This document shows positions 29,884 to 38,029 of a DNA stretch of 64,000 bases, one piece after another. Source of the stretch: Micromonospora sp. RP3T (GTDB lineage: Bacteria; Actinomycetota; Actinomycetes; Mycobacteriales; Micromonosporaceae). A program made the translations under genes and the position numbers. The stretch's first letter is position 1. Every line of letters starts with the position of its first letter. A model generated the notes under the pieces. The model saw nothing but the letters and a program-made list of their open reading frames with translations. It did no database searches and was not told where the DNA came from. Location of the stretch: assembly GCF_003027925.1 (NCBI RefSeq), contig NZ_PYPS01000015.1, forward strand, positions 1 to 64,000, read 5' to 3'.

Positions 29884-30429
29884 TCAGGCCAGCCGGGCCC
29901 CGGCCCGATTCGGCGGCCGTAGGCGCCCGACGCGCCGGACCGGTGGCGGGGCGCTGGGACGCACCTCGACGAGGGTCAGCTCCGCGTCGTGCCAGACCAT
30001 GCCGTGCAGGCCGCAACGGCCGGCGCGGACCGCCTGGTCGAGCAGGGGGGAGTGCCGGCGCAGCGCGGCGAGCGTGGCGCGCACCCGTTCGGGTCCGCTG
30101 CCGTGCGGCAGTGAACAGGCGGCGTGGCCGAGCACCACCACCAGCGGTGTGCCGAGGTGACCGACCGCGTACTCCAGGCTGCCCCGCACCGAGGGTCCGG
30201 TACTCAGGCCGGCGGCGCGGACCGCGAACACGTCGGCGCCGCCGAACACCGTCACCGCTTCCGGCTGCGGATCGGCGCAGGAGAGGACCGCCGCCACCGG
30301 GGCGCCGGCCGGAGCGAACGGCCTGGGCGCCGCACCCACCCGGAACCGGTGGTGTCCCGCCCGCAGCCGGGCGAGGGCGAAGCTCGGGCTGACGGGCCAT
30401 CCCTGCGGCGGCGATCCGGTCATGTCCAT
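29884..30429 (-). CDS. Beta-carbonic-anhydrase homologue with altered active-site dyad
   Basis: The 181-residue protein resembles beta-carbonic anhydrases. The zinc ligands are Cys51, His102 and Cys105 in SCADPQ and VLGHAACS, and SLEYAVGHLGTPLVVV is the usual strand before the HxxC motif. The family motif CxDxR is here CxDxQ: Asp53 is kept but the arginine that holds it is Gln55, so activity may be altered or lost. The C-terminal part is short compared with enzymes of 200 or more residues. ATG 30429 follows GAGGAG. It is divergent from the DabB-DabA fusion, sharing a 92-base promoter region with a palindrome, so a role in CO2/bicarbonate handling or sensing is likely. Confidence 0.75.
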   Translation of the reverse strand: MDMTGSPPQGWPVSPSFALARLRAGHHRFRVGAAPRPFAPAGAPVAAVLSCADPQPEAVTVFGGADVFAVRAAGLSTGPSVRGSLEYAVGHLGTPLVVVLGHAACSLPHGSGPERVRATLAALRRHSPLLDQAVRAGRCGLHGMVWHDAELTLVEVRPSAPPPVRRVGRLRPPNRAGARLA

Positions 30430-30469
30430 CACTGCTCCTCGTGACGAGCCACTGTCGTGCGTCTCACGA

Positions 30470-30491
30470 TACACGAATTAGAAATCGTGTA
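30470..30491. promoter_or_regulatory. Palindrome in the divergent carbonic-anhydrase / DabBA promoter region
   Basis: TACACGA, 8 bases, TCGTGTA: perfect 7-bp arms in an AT-rich patch, 31 bases before the DabBA start and 41 before the other gene. It looks like an operator for a dimeric repressor; the regulator is not identified. Confidence 0.55.
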
Positions 30492-30521
30492 ATAGAGTGC
30501 GCTTGTCTGAAGGAGGTGGCG

Positions 30522-33500
30522 ATGGACGTCGCTCTGGTCCTGGGAGTCCTGATCGGGCCCGCGTCGGCGGTGCTCGGCGCGTTGGTGGTGCCCGACCCGC
30601 GCCGGGCCGCCCGGGTGGTGGGCGCGTTGCTCGGTCTCAGCGCGGTGGCGGCCACCGCGCTGCTGGTCCGGGTGGCGGCCGACCCGGCCGTACCGGGCGT
30701 GCTCGTCCGCGTCGACGCGCTCGGGCCGGCGTTCTCCGTCGGCGTCCGCGTCGACCGGTTCACCGCGCTGTTCGTGCTGCTCGTCTGCGGGCTGGCCGCC
30801 GTCGTCGCCGGCTACGCGCGCCGCTACCTCGACGGCGAGCCGGGCGCCCGCGCGCTCCAGGCCCGGGTGGCGGCGGCCACCACCGCGACGCTGGTGATGG
30901 CCACCGCGCCCAGCCTGGTGCAGTTGGCCGTCGGCTGGATCGCGGCCGGGCACCTGCTGGTCGGCCTCATCGGCCACTACCGGGACCAGCCCAGGGTGCG
31001 GGCCGCCGCCCGCCGGACCCGGCGACTGTTCCTCGTCGGCGACGCCGCCCTGGTCGCCGGCCTCGCGCTGCTGGTCACGCCCGCCGGTGACGCCGACCTG
31101 GACGCGGTGCGCGCCACCGCCGGCGCGCGGCCCGGGTGGCTGCTCGCCACCGCCGGCGTGCTGCTGCTGGTGGCCGCCATGGTCCGGTCCGCGCAGGTGC
31201 CGGCGCACCGCTGGCTGCCGTCCACCCTGGACGCGCCGACCCCGGTCTCGGCGTTCCTGCACGCCGGAATGGTCAACGTGGCCGGGTTCCTCATGATCAC
31301 ACTGGCATCGGTGGTCACCGCCGCGCCCGGGATGATGCCGGCGATGGTGCTCGTCGGCCTCGCCACCGCCGTCTCCGGGCTGCTGTTCGCCGCGGTGCGC
31401 ACCGACGTCAAGGGCACCCTCGCCCGGTCCACCGTCGCGCAGATGGGGTTCATGCTCGCCCAGTGCGGGCTCGGCGCGTTCGGGCTGGCCGCCGTGCACC
31501 TGGTCGGGCACGCCGTCTACAAGGCGTACGCGTTCCTCTCCGCCGGCGGCACACTCCAGGCGCAGGCCCGAGCCGCCGGCACGCCCCGGCCGGAAGGCCC
31601 GCCGCCCACCCGGCCCCGCGTCCTCGCCGCCGCGACGGTGATCGTCACCGTGCTCGCCACCGAGCTGCTGCTCGGCACCACCGCGACCGGTGCGCTCAGC
31701 GCCGCGCTGGTCGCCGCCGCCGCGCTGGCCGCCGTGTGGTCCGCCCTCGCCGACCGCGCGCTGCCGGCCCGTACCGCCGCTGCCCTCACCGTCACCGTGG
31801 CGGCGCTGGCCGGCGGGCATCTCGTCGCCGGGCGGGCGGTCGAGGGCTGGCTGGCGCTGCCGACCGGGACGAGCCTGCTCGGCGTCGGCGCCGTGGCGTG
31901 CGTGCTCGCCGTGGTGGCCGTCGCCGGGACCGTGCTGCGCCGCCGGCCGAGCGCCACGCTCTGGTGGTGGGCCTGGCACGACGGCGCCGCCATCCCGCGG
32001 GCCCGCCGGACGGCCCCGCCCGACGGGCCGACCCCCGCGGCGCTCACCGTGCCGCGCCCCGGCCTGCTCGACCGCTCGGACGGCGCGCGGGTCGTCGCCG
32101 CGGCGACCGCCGCCGCCGACCACGTCGGCGCCGTCGGACCATTGGACGCCTTCGTCGCGGTGAACCCGCTCGCCGGCCGGGAACGTGTGCCGTTCGCCCG
32201 GGCCACCGCCGAGCTGCGGGACCTCGCCGGCACGCGGACCCACCTGCCGGCCGCCGAGTACCGGCAGCGGCTGCGCGACGGCCGGATCACCCCGGCCGAC
32301 CTCGCCGCCGTGCTCCCGCCACCACCGCGCGTCGCCGGTGCGGTCCTGCTCGGCCACCGGCGGATCGACGTCACCGACCTCCAGGTGGCCGTACTGAGCC
32401 AGCCGGTGCACGACGGGCCGCCCCCACCGGCCGACCTGCTCGCGGTCGCGCGGCGCCGGCTCGCCGAGCTGCCCGCGCGGCCCCGCCCCCGCACCCCGGG
32501 CGAGGCCGGACCGCACACCCTCGCCGAGACGGTCGACCGGGCGCTGGGCACCCGGACCACCGTGGACGTCGACGACCTGGTGGCCGCCTGGTGCGCGGCA
32601 CACAGCGGACGCCCGGCGGCGCTCTGGCCGGTCCCCGGCCCGACGGACGCGGGCTGCTGGGCGCGCTGGCGGCGGATGGCCGGCGCCGACCCGGCACTGG
32701 CCCGGTGGGGTGTCACCGGCCTCGCGACGCTCGTCGACGCCCTGCCCGAGGCGCCCGAGCAGGCCGTCGCGGTGCTCCTGCGCGCGATGGGGGTGCCGCC
32801 GGCGGCCTGGTCCACCTACCTGTCCCGGTCCCTGCTCCGGCTGCCCGGCTGGGCCGGGCACGCCCGCTGGGCCCAGGCCAACCCCGGGCAGGGGCCGGCG
32901 CTGAGCCCGCTGGACCTGCTCGCCGTGCGCCTCACCTACGAGTACGCGCTCGCCGGCGCCGCCGCCCAGCGCCACCTCGAGCTGCCCCCGGTGCTGGACT
33001 CGATCGCCGCCGCGACACCCGCCACGCTCCCCAGGTCCGCCGGGATCACCCCGGAGGCGCTCGCCCGACTCGCCGGCGCGCTCGACGTCGACGTCGCCAT
33101 GCTTGCCTGCCTGCCCGGGGAGACCGTGGCCACGCTGCGGGACGTGGCCTGCCAGTTGACCCCGTCCCGGCAGTCCGAGGTGTGGCTCGCCGCCGCCGAG
33201 CACGCGTACCGGCGTCGGCTGCGGTACCGGCTGGACCGGGGCGCGGACCGGCCGGCCGTCGACGCCCCGACGCTCACCCAGGCGGTGTTCTGCATCGACG
33301 TGCGCAGCGAGGGCCTGCGCCGCCACCTGGAGGCGACCGGGCCGGTCGACACGTACGGCTTCGCCGGCTTCTTCGGCCTGCCCGTGCGTACCGTGACCGC
33401 CGGCGCCCGGCGCGGGCGGGACCGCTGCCCGGTCCTGATGCGACCGGTGGCCACCGTCGAGGCGGCGCGGGCCGGCCGCGCGGCCCGCTCGCGGCAGGCC

Positions 33501-34751
33501 TGGCGACGCGCCTACGCCGCCGCCAAGGCGAACCCGGTCGGCGCGTTCGCCTTCGTCGAGGTCGCCGGCGTGCTCGCCACCGCCGCCCTGCTCCTGCGGG
33601 CCGCCGCGCCGGGCCGGTTCGTGCCGCCCGCCGACCACACCGCACCGACCGTCGCCGACCTGACCACCGCCATGAGCCTCGACGAACAGGTCTACTACGC
33701 CGAGGCGACGCTACGCACCATCGGGCTCACCGCCGGCTTCGCGCCGCTGGTGCTGCTCTGCGGGCACGGCGCCACCAGCGCCAACAACCCGTACGCCGCC
33801 GCGCTGGACTGCGGCGCCTGCGGCGGCAACCGGGGCGGGGTGAGCGCCCGTCTCGTCGCCGGGATGCTCAACCGGCCCGAGGTGCGCGCGGCCCTCACCG
33901 ACCGGGGCATCCATCTGCCCGACGGCACGCACGTGCTGGCCGGCGAGCACGACACCGTCACCGACGAGGTGCGGCTGTTCGACATGGACGCCGTGCCCGC
34001 CGGGCTGCGACCGGCGGTCGAGGAACTCACCGGCCGGCTGGCCGGGGCGGGCGCGCGGCTGCGCGCGGAACGGGCCGCGCGACTGCCCGGCCGGCCGCGT
34101 CCGCGCCGCCTGCCCCGGCGGGCCGGGGACTGGGCGCAGGTCCGCCCGGAGTGGGCGCTGGCCGGCAACGCCGCGTTCATCGCCGCGCCCCGCGAGCTGA
34201 CCGCCGGCGTCGATCTCGGCTGCCGGACGTTCCTGCACTCCTACGACTGGACCGGCGACCGGGACGCGGCTGCGCTGGAGGCGATCATGACCGGTCCGCT
34301 CGTGGTGGCCGCCTGGATCAACCTCCAGTACTACTTCTCCACCGTCGACCCGCAGCGGCTCGGCGCGGGCACCAAGACCGTGCACACCGTGCTCGGCGAC
34401 GCGCTCGGCGTCCTCTCCGGATCCGGCGGCGACCTGCGCCTCGGCCTGCCGCTCCAGTCGGTCGCCGACGGCACGCGGCCGGCCCACGAGCCGCTGCGGC
34501 TGCTCGCGGTGATCCGCGCCCCGCACCACCTGGTCGACGCGGTGCTGGGCCGCAACCCCGGGCTGCGCCACCTGGTCGACGGCGGGTGGCTGTCGCTGAC
34601 CGTCGTCGATCCCGGCACCGGCGCGTGGTCCGAGCCCGCGCCGGGTGGATCGTGGCGGGCGCTGCCCGCCCCGCGCCACGTCACCGCACCCACCACCGAG
34701 CCGCCCGCGCGCCACCCGGCGCCCGCGACGGAGAAGGAGTACACGGCATGA
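30522..34751 (+). CDS. DabB-DabA fusion: NuoL-like membrane domain joined to DUF2309 (putative inorganic-carbon transporter)
   Basis: The 1409-residue protein joins two proteins that are usually separate. Residues 1 to about 490 are a proton-channel domain of the NuoL/MrpA type, with many helices and signature VPAHRWLPSTLDAPTPVSAFLHAGMV-like sequence plus conserved lysines and histidines (LVGHAVYKAYAFLS). Residues about 510-1390 are DUF2309/DabA. Its beta-CA-like zinc site is complete: Cys924 and Asp926 in FCIDVRSE, His1082 in CGHGATSANNP and Cys1097 in DCGACGGN, with the same 2- and 15-residue spacings as C351/D353 and H524/C539 of Halothiobacillus DabA2. DAB complexes are proposed to trap CO2 as bicarbonate using ion gradients. 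ATG 30522 follows AAGGAGGTG. The stop overlaps the PII-like gene. Confidence 0.88.
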   Translation: MDVALVLGVLIGPASAVLGALVVPDPRRAARVVGALLGLSAVAATALLVRVAADPAVPGVLVRVDALGPAFSVGVRVDRFTALFVLLVCGLAAVVAGYARRYLDGEPGARALQARVAAATTATLVMATAPSLVQLAVGWIAAGHLLVGLIGHYRDQPRVRAAARRTRRLFLVGDAALVAGLALLVTPAGDADLDAVRATAGARPGWLLATAGVLLLVAAMVRSAQVPAHRWLPSTLDAPTPVSAFLHAGMVNVAGFLMITLASVVTAAPGMMPAMVLVGLATAVSGLLFAAVRTDVKGTLARSTVAQMGFMLAQCGLGAFGLAAVHLVGHAVYKAYAFLSAGGTLQAQARAAGTPRPEGPPPTRPRVLAAATVIVTVLATELLLGTTATGALSAALVAAAALAAVWSALADRALPARTAAALTVTVAALAGGHLVAGRAVEGWLALPTGTSLLGVGAVACVLAVVAVAGTVLRRRPSATLWWWAWHDGAAIPRARRTAPPDGPTPAALTVPRPGLLDRSDGARVVAAATAAADHVGAVGPLDAFVAVNPLAGRERVPFARATAELRDLAGTRTHLPAAEYRQRLRDGRITPADLAAVLPPPPRVAGAVLLGHRRIDVTDLQVAVLSQPVHDGPPPPADLLAVARRRLAELPARPRPRTPGEAGPHTLAETVDRALGTRTTVDVDDLVAAWCAAHSGRPAALWPVPGPTDAGCWARWRRMAGADPALARWGVTGLATLVDALPEAPEQAVAVLLRAMGVPPAAWSTYLSRSLLRLPGWAGHARWAQANPGQGPALSPLDLLAVRLTYEYALAGAAAQRHLELPPVLDSIAAATPATLPRSAGITPEALARLAGALDVDVAMLACLPGETVATLRDVACQLTPSRQSEVWLAAAEHAYRRRLRYRLDRGADRPAVDAPTLTQAVFCIDVRSEGLRRHLEATGPVDTYGFAGFFGLPVRTVTAGARRGRDRCPVLMRPVATVEAARAGRAARSRQAWRRAYAAAKANPVGAFAFVEVAGVLATAALLLRAAAPGRFVPPADHTAPTVADLTTAMSLDEQVYYAEATLRTIGLTAGFAPLVLLCGHGATSANNPYAAALDCGACGGNRGGVSARLVAGMLNRPEVRAALTDRGIHLPDGTHVLAGEHDTVTDEVRLFDMDAVPAGLRPAVEELTGRLAGAGARLRAERAARLPGRPRPRRLPRRAGDWAQVRPEWALAGNAAFIAAPRELTAGVDLGCRTFLHSYDWTGDRDAAALEAIMTGPLVVAAWINLQYYFSTVDPQRLGAGTKTVHTVLGDALGVLSGSGGDLRLGLPLQSVADGTRPAHEPLRLLAVIRAPHHLVDAVLGRNPGLRHLVDGGWLSLTVVDPGTGAWSEPAPGGSWRALPAPRHVTAPTTEPPARHPAPATEKEYTA

Positions 34752-35089
34752 ACGAACTGGGACTGACCCGCATGGTCAAGGTGGAGGTCGTCACGCGCGC
34801 CGACGACGCCGACGCGGTCCGCACCCTGCTGCACGCCTCCGGGGTGAGCGGCTGGACCAGCCTGAGCGGCGTCTCCGGCTTCGGCCACCACGGCACCCAC
34901 GAGGGGCGGCTGCTCTTCAACGACCGGGCCGGACTCGTCATGGTCATCGCCGTGCTCCCGCCGGGCCGCGCCGAGCCGGTGGTCACCGGGCTGCGCGACA
35001 TCCTGGCCCAGCGGCCCGGCGTGATGTTCGTCAGCGACGCCTGGGTCAGCCGACCCGAGTACTTCGGCGCCGACCGGGCGGCGGAGTGA
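34748..35089 (+). CDS. PII-like signalling protein of the inorganic-carbon locus
   Basis: The 113-residue protein has a GlnB/PII-like ferredoxin fold pattern: KVEVVTRADDADAVRTLLHASGVSGW, a T-loop region with GFGHHGTHEG, then LVMVIAVLPPGRAEPVVTGLRDIL and a C-terminal strand. The uridylylated Tyr51 context of classical PII is absent. ATG 34748 overlaps the DabBA stop, so it is translationally coupled. PII-like proteins next to inorganic-carbon transporters (SbtB, carboxysome-associated CPII) are known to sense nucleotides or bicarbonate. A regulatory role on the transporter is inferred. A terminator follows 5 bases after the stop. Confidence 0.78.
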   Translation: MNELGLTRMVKVEVVTRADDADAVRTLLHASGVSGWTSLSGVSGFGHHGTHEGRLLFNDRAGLVMVIAVLPPGRAEPVVTGLRDILAQRPGVMFVSDAWVSRPEYFGADRAAE

Positions 35090-35093
35090 CCGC

Positions 35094-35139
35094 CGGGCGG
35101 GCGCCCCGGCGGGATCCGTCCCGTCGGGGCGTCCGCCCG
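35094..35139 (+). terminator. Terminator hairpin of the DabBA-PII operon
   Basis: A 46-base imperfect inverted repeat with 21-base arms, three mismatched or wobble positions and a 4-base loop (TCCG between GGGA and TCCC). Confidence 0.6.
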
Positions 35140-35161
35140 AGCGGTGTCGTACGGTGACCGC

Positions 35162-36343
35162 ATGGGACGCGTCGCGCGGTGGCGTCGGGTGGCCCGGGCC
35201 CACCCGACCGTGACCGATGCGCTGCTGGCCGCGCTGCTGTTCGTGGTCAGCCTGCTCCCGGTGAACCCGCCCGGCGGGCCCCCGCGCGACCCGCTGACCG
35301 TCGGCGCGGTGCTGCTCGCGCTGGCCGGCTGCGGTGCGCTGGTGCTGCGCCGCCGCCACCCGTTGCCGGTGCTCGCGCTGGTCACCGCCACGGCGGCCAC
35401 CGCGCTGCTGGTGCAACAGGCGCGGGGGCCGTTCGTGCTGACCGTGGCGCTGGCCGCGTACACGGTGGCGACCCGGACCGACCGGCGGACCGCGGTGGCG
35501 GCCGGCGCGGCGAGCGGCCTGGTGCTCGGCGGCGGCGCGGTCGTCGCGCTCGGGGTCGGCTGGCTGGACCCGGCGGTCGTGGTGCTGCTGCTCTGGTTCG
35601 GCGTCGCGGTGGCGGCCGGCGACGCGGTCCGCAGCCGGCGGGCCTACGTGGCGGTGCTGGAGGAGCGGGCGCGGCGGGCCGAGCGGACCCGCGAGGAGGA
35701 GGCCCGCCGCCGGGTGGTGGAGGAACGGCTCCGGATCGCCCGGGAGCTGCACGACGTGGTGGCCCACCAGATCGCGCTGATCAACGTGCAGGCCGGGGTG
35801 GCCGGGCACCTGCTGCGGGAGCGGCCGGACGCGGCCGAGGAGGCGCTCGGGCACGTCCGGTCCGCGACCCGCACCGTGCTGGACGAGCTGGCCACCCTGC
35901 TCGGCCTGCTCCGGCGCGGCGAGCCGGACGCGCCGACCGAGCCGACGCCCGGCCTGGGCCGCCTCGACGCCCTCGTCGACGGCTTCGCCGCCGTCCAGCC
36001 GGTGCGCTGGACCCTGACCGGCCGGCCCCGGCCGCTGCCCAGCACGGTCGACGTGGCGGCCTACCGGATCGTCCAGGAGTCGCTGACCAACGCCCACCGG
36101 CACGCGCCCGGCGCGGCCGTCACGGTCGGTGTCACGTACACCGGCGCCGGCGTGGTGGTGGAGATCCGCGACGACGGGCCCGGCCCGAGCGGAACCGGCG
36201 ACCAGGGAACCGGTCTCGGCCTGCTCGGGATGCGGGAGCGGGCCGAGGCGGTGGGCGGCGCGTTCCACGCCGGCGCCGGGCCCGGCGGCGGCTTCCGGGT
36301 CCGCGCCGAACTGCCCGCCCCGATGCCGCAGGAGGTGGCATGA
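35162..36343 (+). CDS. NarL-type sensor histidine kinase
   Basis: The 393-residue protein has about five N-terminal membrane helices (residues 20-155), then a HisKA_3 domain with phospho-acceptor His197 in ARELHDVVAHQ and a C-terminal HATPase_c domain (LTNAHRHAPG, DDGPGPSG, GLGLLGMRERAEAVGG). Sensing is probably intramembrane because no large extracellular loop is seen. TACGGT (35150-35155) lies 6 bases before ATG 35162, consistent with leaderless expression. It overlaps the response-regulator gene by four bases. The signal is unknown. Confidence 0.9.
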   Translation: MGRVARWRRVARAHPTVTDALLAALLFVVSLLPVNPPGGPPRDPLTVGAVLLALAGCGALVLRRRHPLPVLALVTATAATALLVQQARGPFVLTVALAAYTVATRTDRRTAVAAGAASGLVLGGGAVVALGVGWLDPAVVVLLLWFGVAVAAGDAVRSRRAYVAVLEERARRAERTREEEARRRVVEERLRIARELHDVVAHQIALINVQAGVAGHLLRERPDAAEEALGHVRSATRTVLDELATLLGLLRRGEPDAPTEPTPGLGRLDALVDGFAAVQPVRWTLTGRPRPLPSTVDVAAYRIVQESLTNAHRHAPGAAVTVGVTYTGAGVVVEIRDDGPGPSGTGDQGTGLGLLGMRERAEAVGGAFHAGAGPGGGFRVRAELPAPMPQEVA

Positions 36344-37017
36344 CCGTCCGGGTGCTGCTCGCCGACGACCAGACCCTCATCCGCGCCGGCTTCCGCGCGC
36401 TCGTCGACTCCGCGCCGGACCTGTGCGTGGTGGGGGAGGCCGCCACCGGGCGCGAGGCGGTCGAACGGGCCCGCGCCACCCGCGCCGACGTGGTGCTGAT
36501 GGACGTCCGGATGCCCGACCTCGACGGCCTGGCCGCCACCCGGGAGATCACCGCCGACGAGGACCTGGCCGGCGTACGGGTGCTGATCCTGACCACGTTC
36601 GAGGTCGACGAGTACGTCTTCGAGGCGCTGCGCGCCGGCGCCAGCGGCTTCCTGGGCAAGGGCGTGGAACCGGCCGAGCTGCTCGACGCGATCCGTACCG
36701 TCGCGGCCGGGGAGGCGCTGCTGTCCCCGAAGGCGACCCGTGGGCTGATCGCCCGGTTCCTGGCCCAGCCCGACCCGCGGCCCGGGGCCACGCCGGAGCG
36801 GCTGCGGGTGCTCACCGAACGGGAACGCGAGGTGGTCACGCTGGTCGCCGCCGGGCTGAGCAACGAGCAGATCGCCCAGCGGCTGGTGGTCTCCCCGCTG
36901 ACCGCCAAGACCCACGTCAACCGCGCGATGGCCAAGCTCGATGCCCGGGACCGGGCCCAGCTGGTGGTGATCGCCTACCAGAGCGGCCTGGTCCGGGCCG
37001 ACCCACCGGCGCGGTAG
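36340..37017 (+). CDS. NarL/LuxR-type response regulator
   Basis: The 225-residue protein has a receiver domain with phospho-acceptor Asp55 in LMDVRMPD and a C-terminal LuxR helix-turn-helix (LTEREREVVTLVAAGLSNEQIAQRLVVSPLTAKTHVNRAM, read in parts). It pairs with the kinase immediately upstream. The ABC exporter that follows after 91 bases is a natural target, as in many actinobacterial kinase-regulator-exporter modules. Confidence 0.92.
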   Translation: MTVRVLLADDQTLIRAGFRALVDSAPDLCVVGEAATGREAVERARATRADVVLMDVRMPDLDGLAATREITADEDLAGVRVLILTTFEVDEYVFEALRAGASGFLGKGVEPAELLDAIRTVAAGEALLSPKATRGLIARFLAQPDPRPGATPERLRVLTEREREVVTLVAAGLSNEQIAQRLVVSPLTAKTHVNRAMAKLDARDRAQLVVIAYQSGLVRADPPAR

Positions 37018-37030
37018 CCGGACCGCTGAC

Positions 37031-37048
37031 GTACCGCGTTCGCGGTAC
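37031..37048. promoter_or_regulatory. Perfect 18-bp palindrome between response regulator and ABC exporter
   Basis: GTACCGCG TT CGCGGTAC: 8-bp arms around TT, 13 bases after the regulator stop and 60 bases before the exporter start. It could be the operator bound by the regulator or a short terminator; the compact symmetric form favours an operator. Confidence 0.5.
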
Positions 37049-37108
37049 GCGCAGGTGTCCGCGTCCGGCCGACGCGCCGGCCGGGGTGCGCGGGCCAGGG
37101 TTGAGCAC

Positions 37109-38029
37109 ATGATCGAAGCCCACGACCTGAGCAAACGGTACGGCGACAAGCTCGCCGTCGACGCCCTGACCTTCACCGTCCGGCCCGGCGTGGTGACCGG
37201 TTTCCTCGGTCCCAACGGCGCCGGCAAGTCCACCACCATGCGGATGATCCTCGGCCTGGACGCGCCGACCGCCGGGACCGTACGGGTCAACGGCCGCCGC
37301 TACGTCGAGCACCGGGACCCGCTGCGCCAGGTCGGCGCGCTGCTGGAGGCCAAGGCGGTGCACACCGGCCGGTCCGCCCGCAACCATCTGCTCGCCGTGG
37401 CCGCCACGCACGGCCTCGGCCGCCGCCGCGTCGACGAGGTGATCGACCTGGTCGGGCTGCGTGAGGTGGCCGGCCGGCGGGCCGGCGGGTTCTCACTCGG
37501 CATGGGTCAGCGGCTGGGCATCGCCGGCGCGCTGCTCGGCGACCCGGCGGTGGTGATGCTCGACGAGCCGGTCAACGGCCTCGACCCGGACGGCATCCGG
37601 TGGATCCGCGGCCTGCTCAGGGGCCTCGCCGCCGAGGGCCGGACGGTCTTCGTCTCCTCGCACCTGATGAGCGAGATGGCCCAGACCGCCGAGCATCTGA
37701 TCGTGGTCGGCCGGGGCCGGCTGATCGCCGACGTGTCGCTCGCCGAGTTCACCCGCCGGGCCTCCCGCGGCACCGTACGGGTGCGCTCACCCCAGGCCAC
37801 GGCGCTGCGCGACCTGCTGGCCGGCCCGGACGTCACCATCACCGGCGGCGAGCCCGGCGTGCTGGACGTCAGCGGACTGCGCCCCGAGGCGATCGGCGAC
37901 CGGGCCGCCGCCGCCGGGCTCACCCTGCACGAGCTGACCCCCACCGAGGCGTCGCTCGAAGAGGCGTTCATGACCATGACCCGCGACGCCGTCGAGTACG
38001 TCGGCGCCACCGAAGGAGCTGACCGATGA
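37109..38029 (+). CDS. ABC exporter ATP-binding protein
   Basis: The 306-residue protein has Walker A GPNGAGKST, signature FSLGMGQRLGIA (an LSxGxxQ variant), Walker B VVMLDEPVNGLDPDGI and a C-terminal extension of about 80 residues, typical of DrrA-like/bacitracin-type exporters in actinomycetes. The ATG at 37109 overlaps no upstream gene. It overlaps the permease gene by four bases. Substrate is unknown; drugs, lantibiotics or lipids are usual for the class. Confidence 0.88.
   Translation: MIEAHDLSKRYGDKLAVDALTFTVRPGVVTGFLGPNGAGKSTTMRMILGLDAPTAGTVRVNGRRYVEHRDPLRQVGALLEAKAVHTGRSARNHLLAVAATHGLGRRRVDEVIDLVGLREVAGRRAGGFSLGMGQRLGIAGALLGDPAVVMLDEPVNGLDPDGIRWIRGLLRGLAAEGRTVFVSSHLMSEMAQTAEHLIVVGRGRLIADVSLAEFTRRASRGTVRVRSPQATALRDLLAGPDVTITGGEPGVLDVSGLRPEAIGDRAAAAGLTLHELTPTEASLEEAFMTMTRDAVEYVGATEGADR

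Noticed and set aside
30429..33638. 1069-codon open frame on the minus strand opposite the DabBA fusion
   Set aside because: It is Gly/Arg/His-rich and low in complexity with no domain, a typical shadow of a GC-rich gene; the plus strand has clear DabB and DabA motifs.
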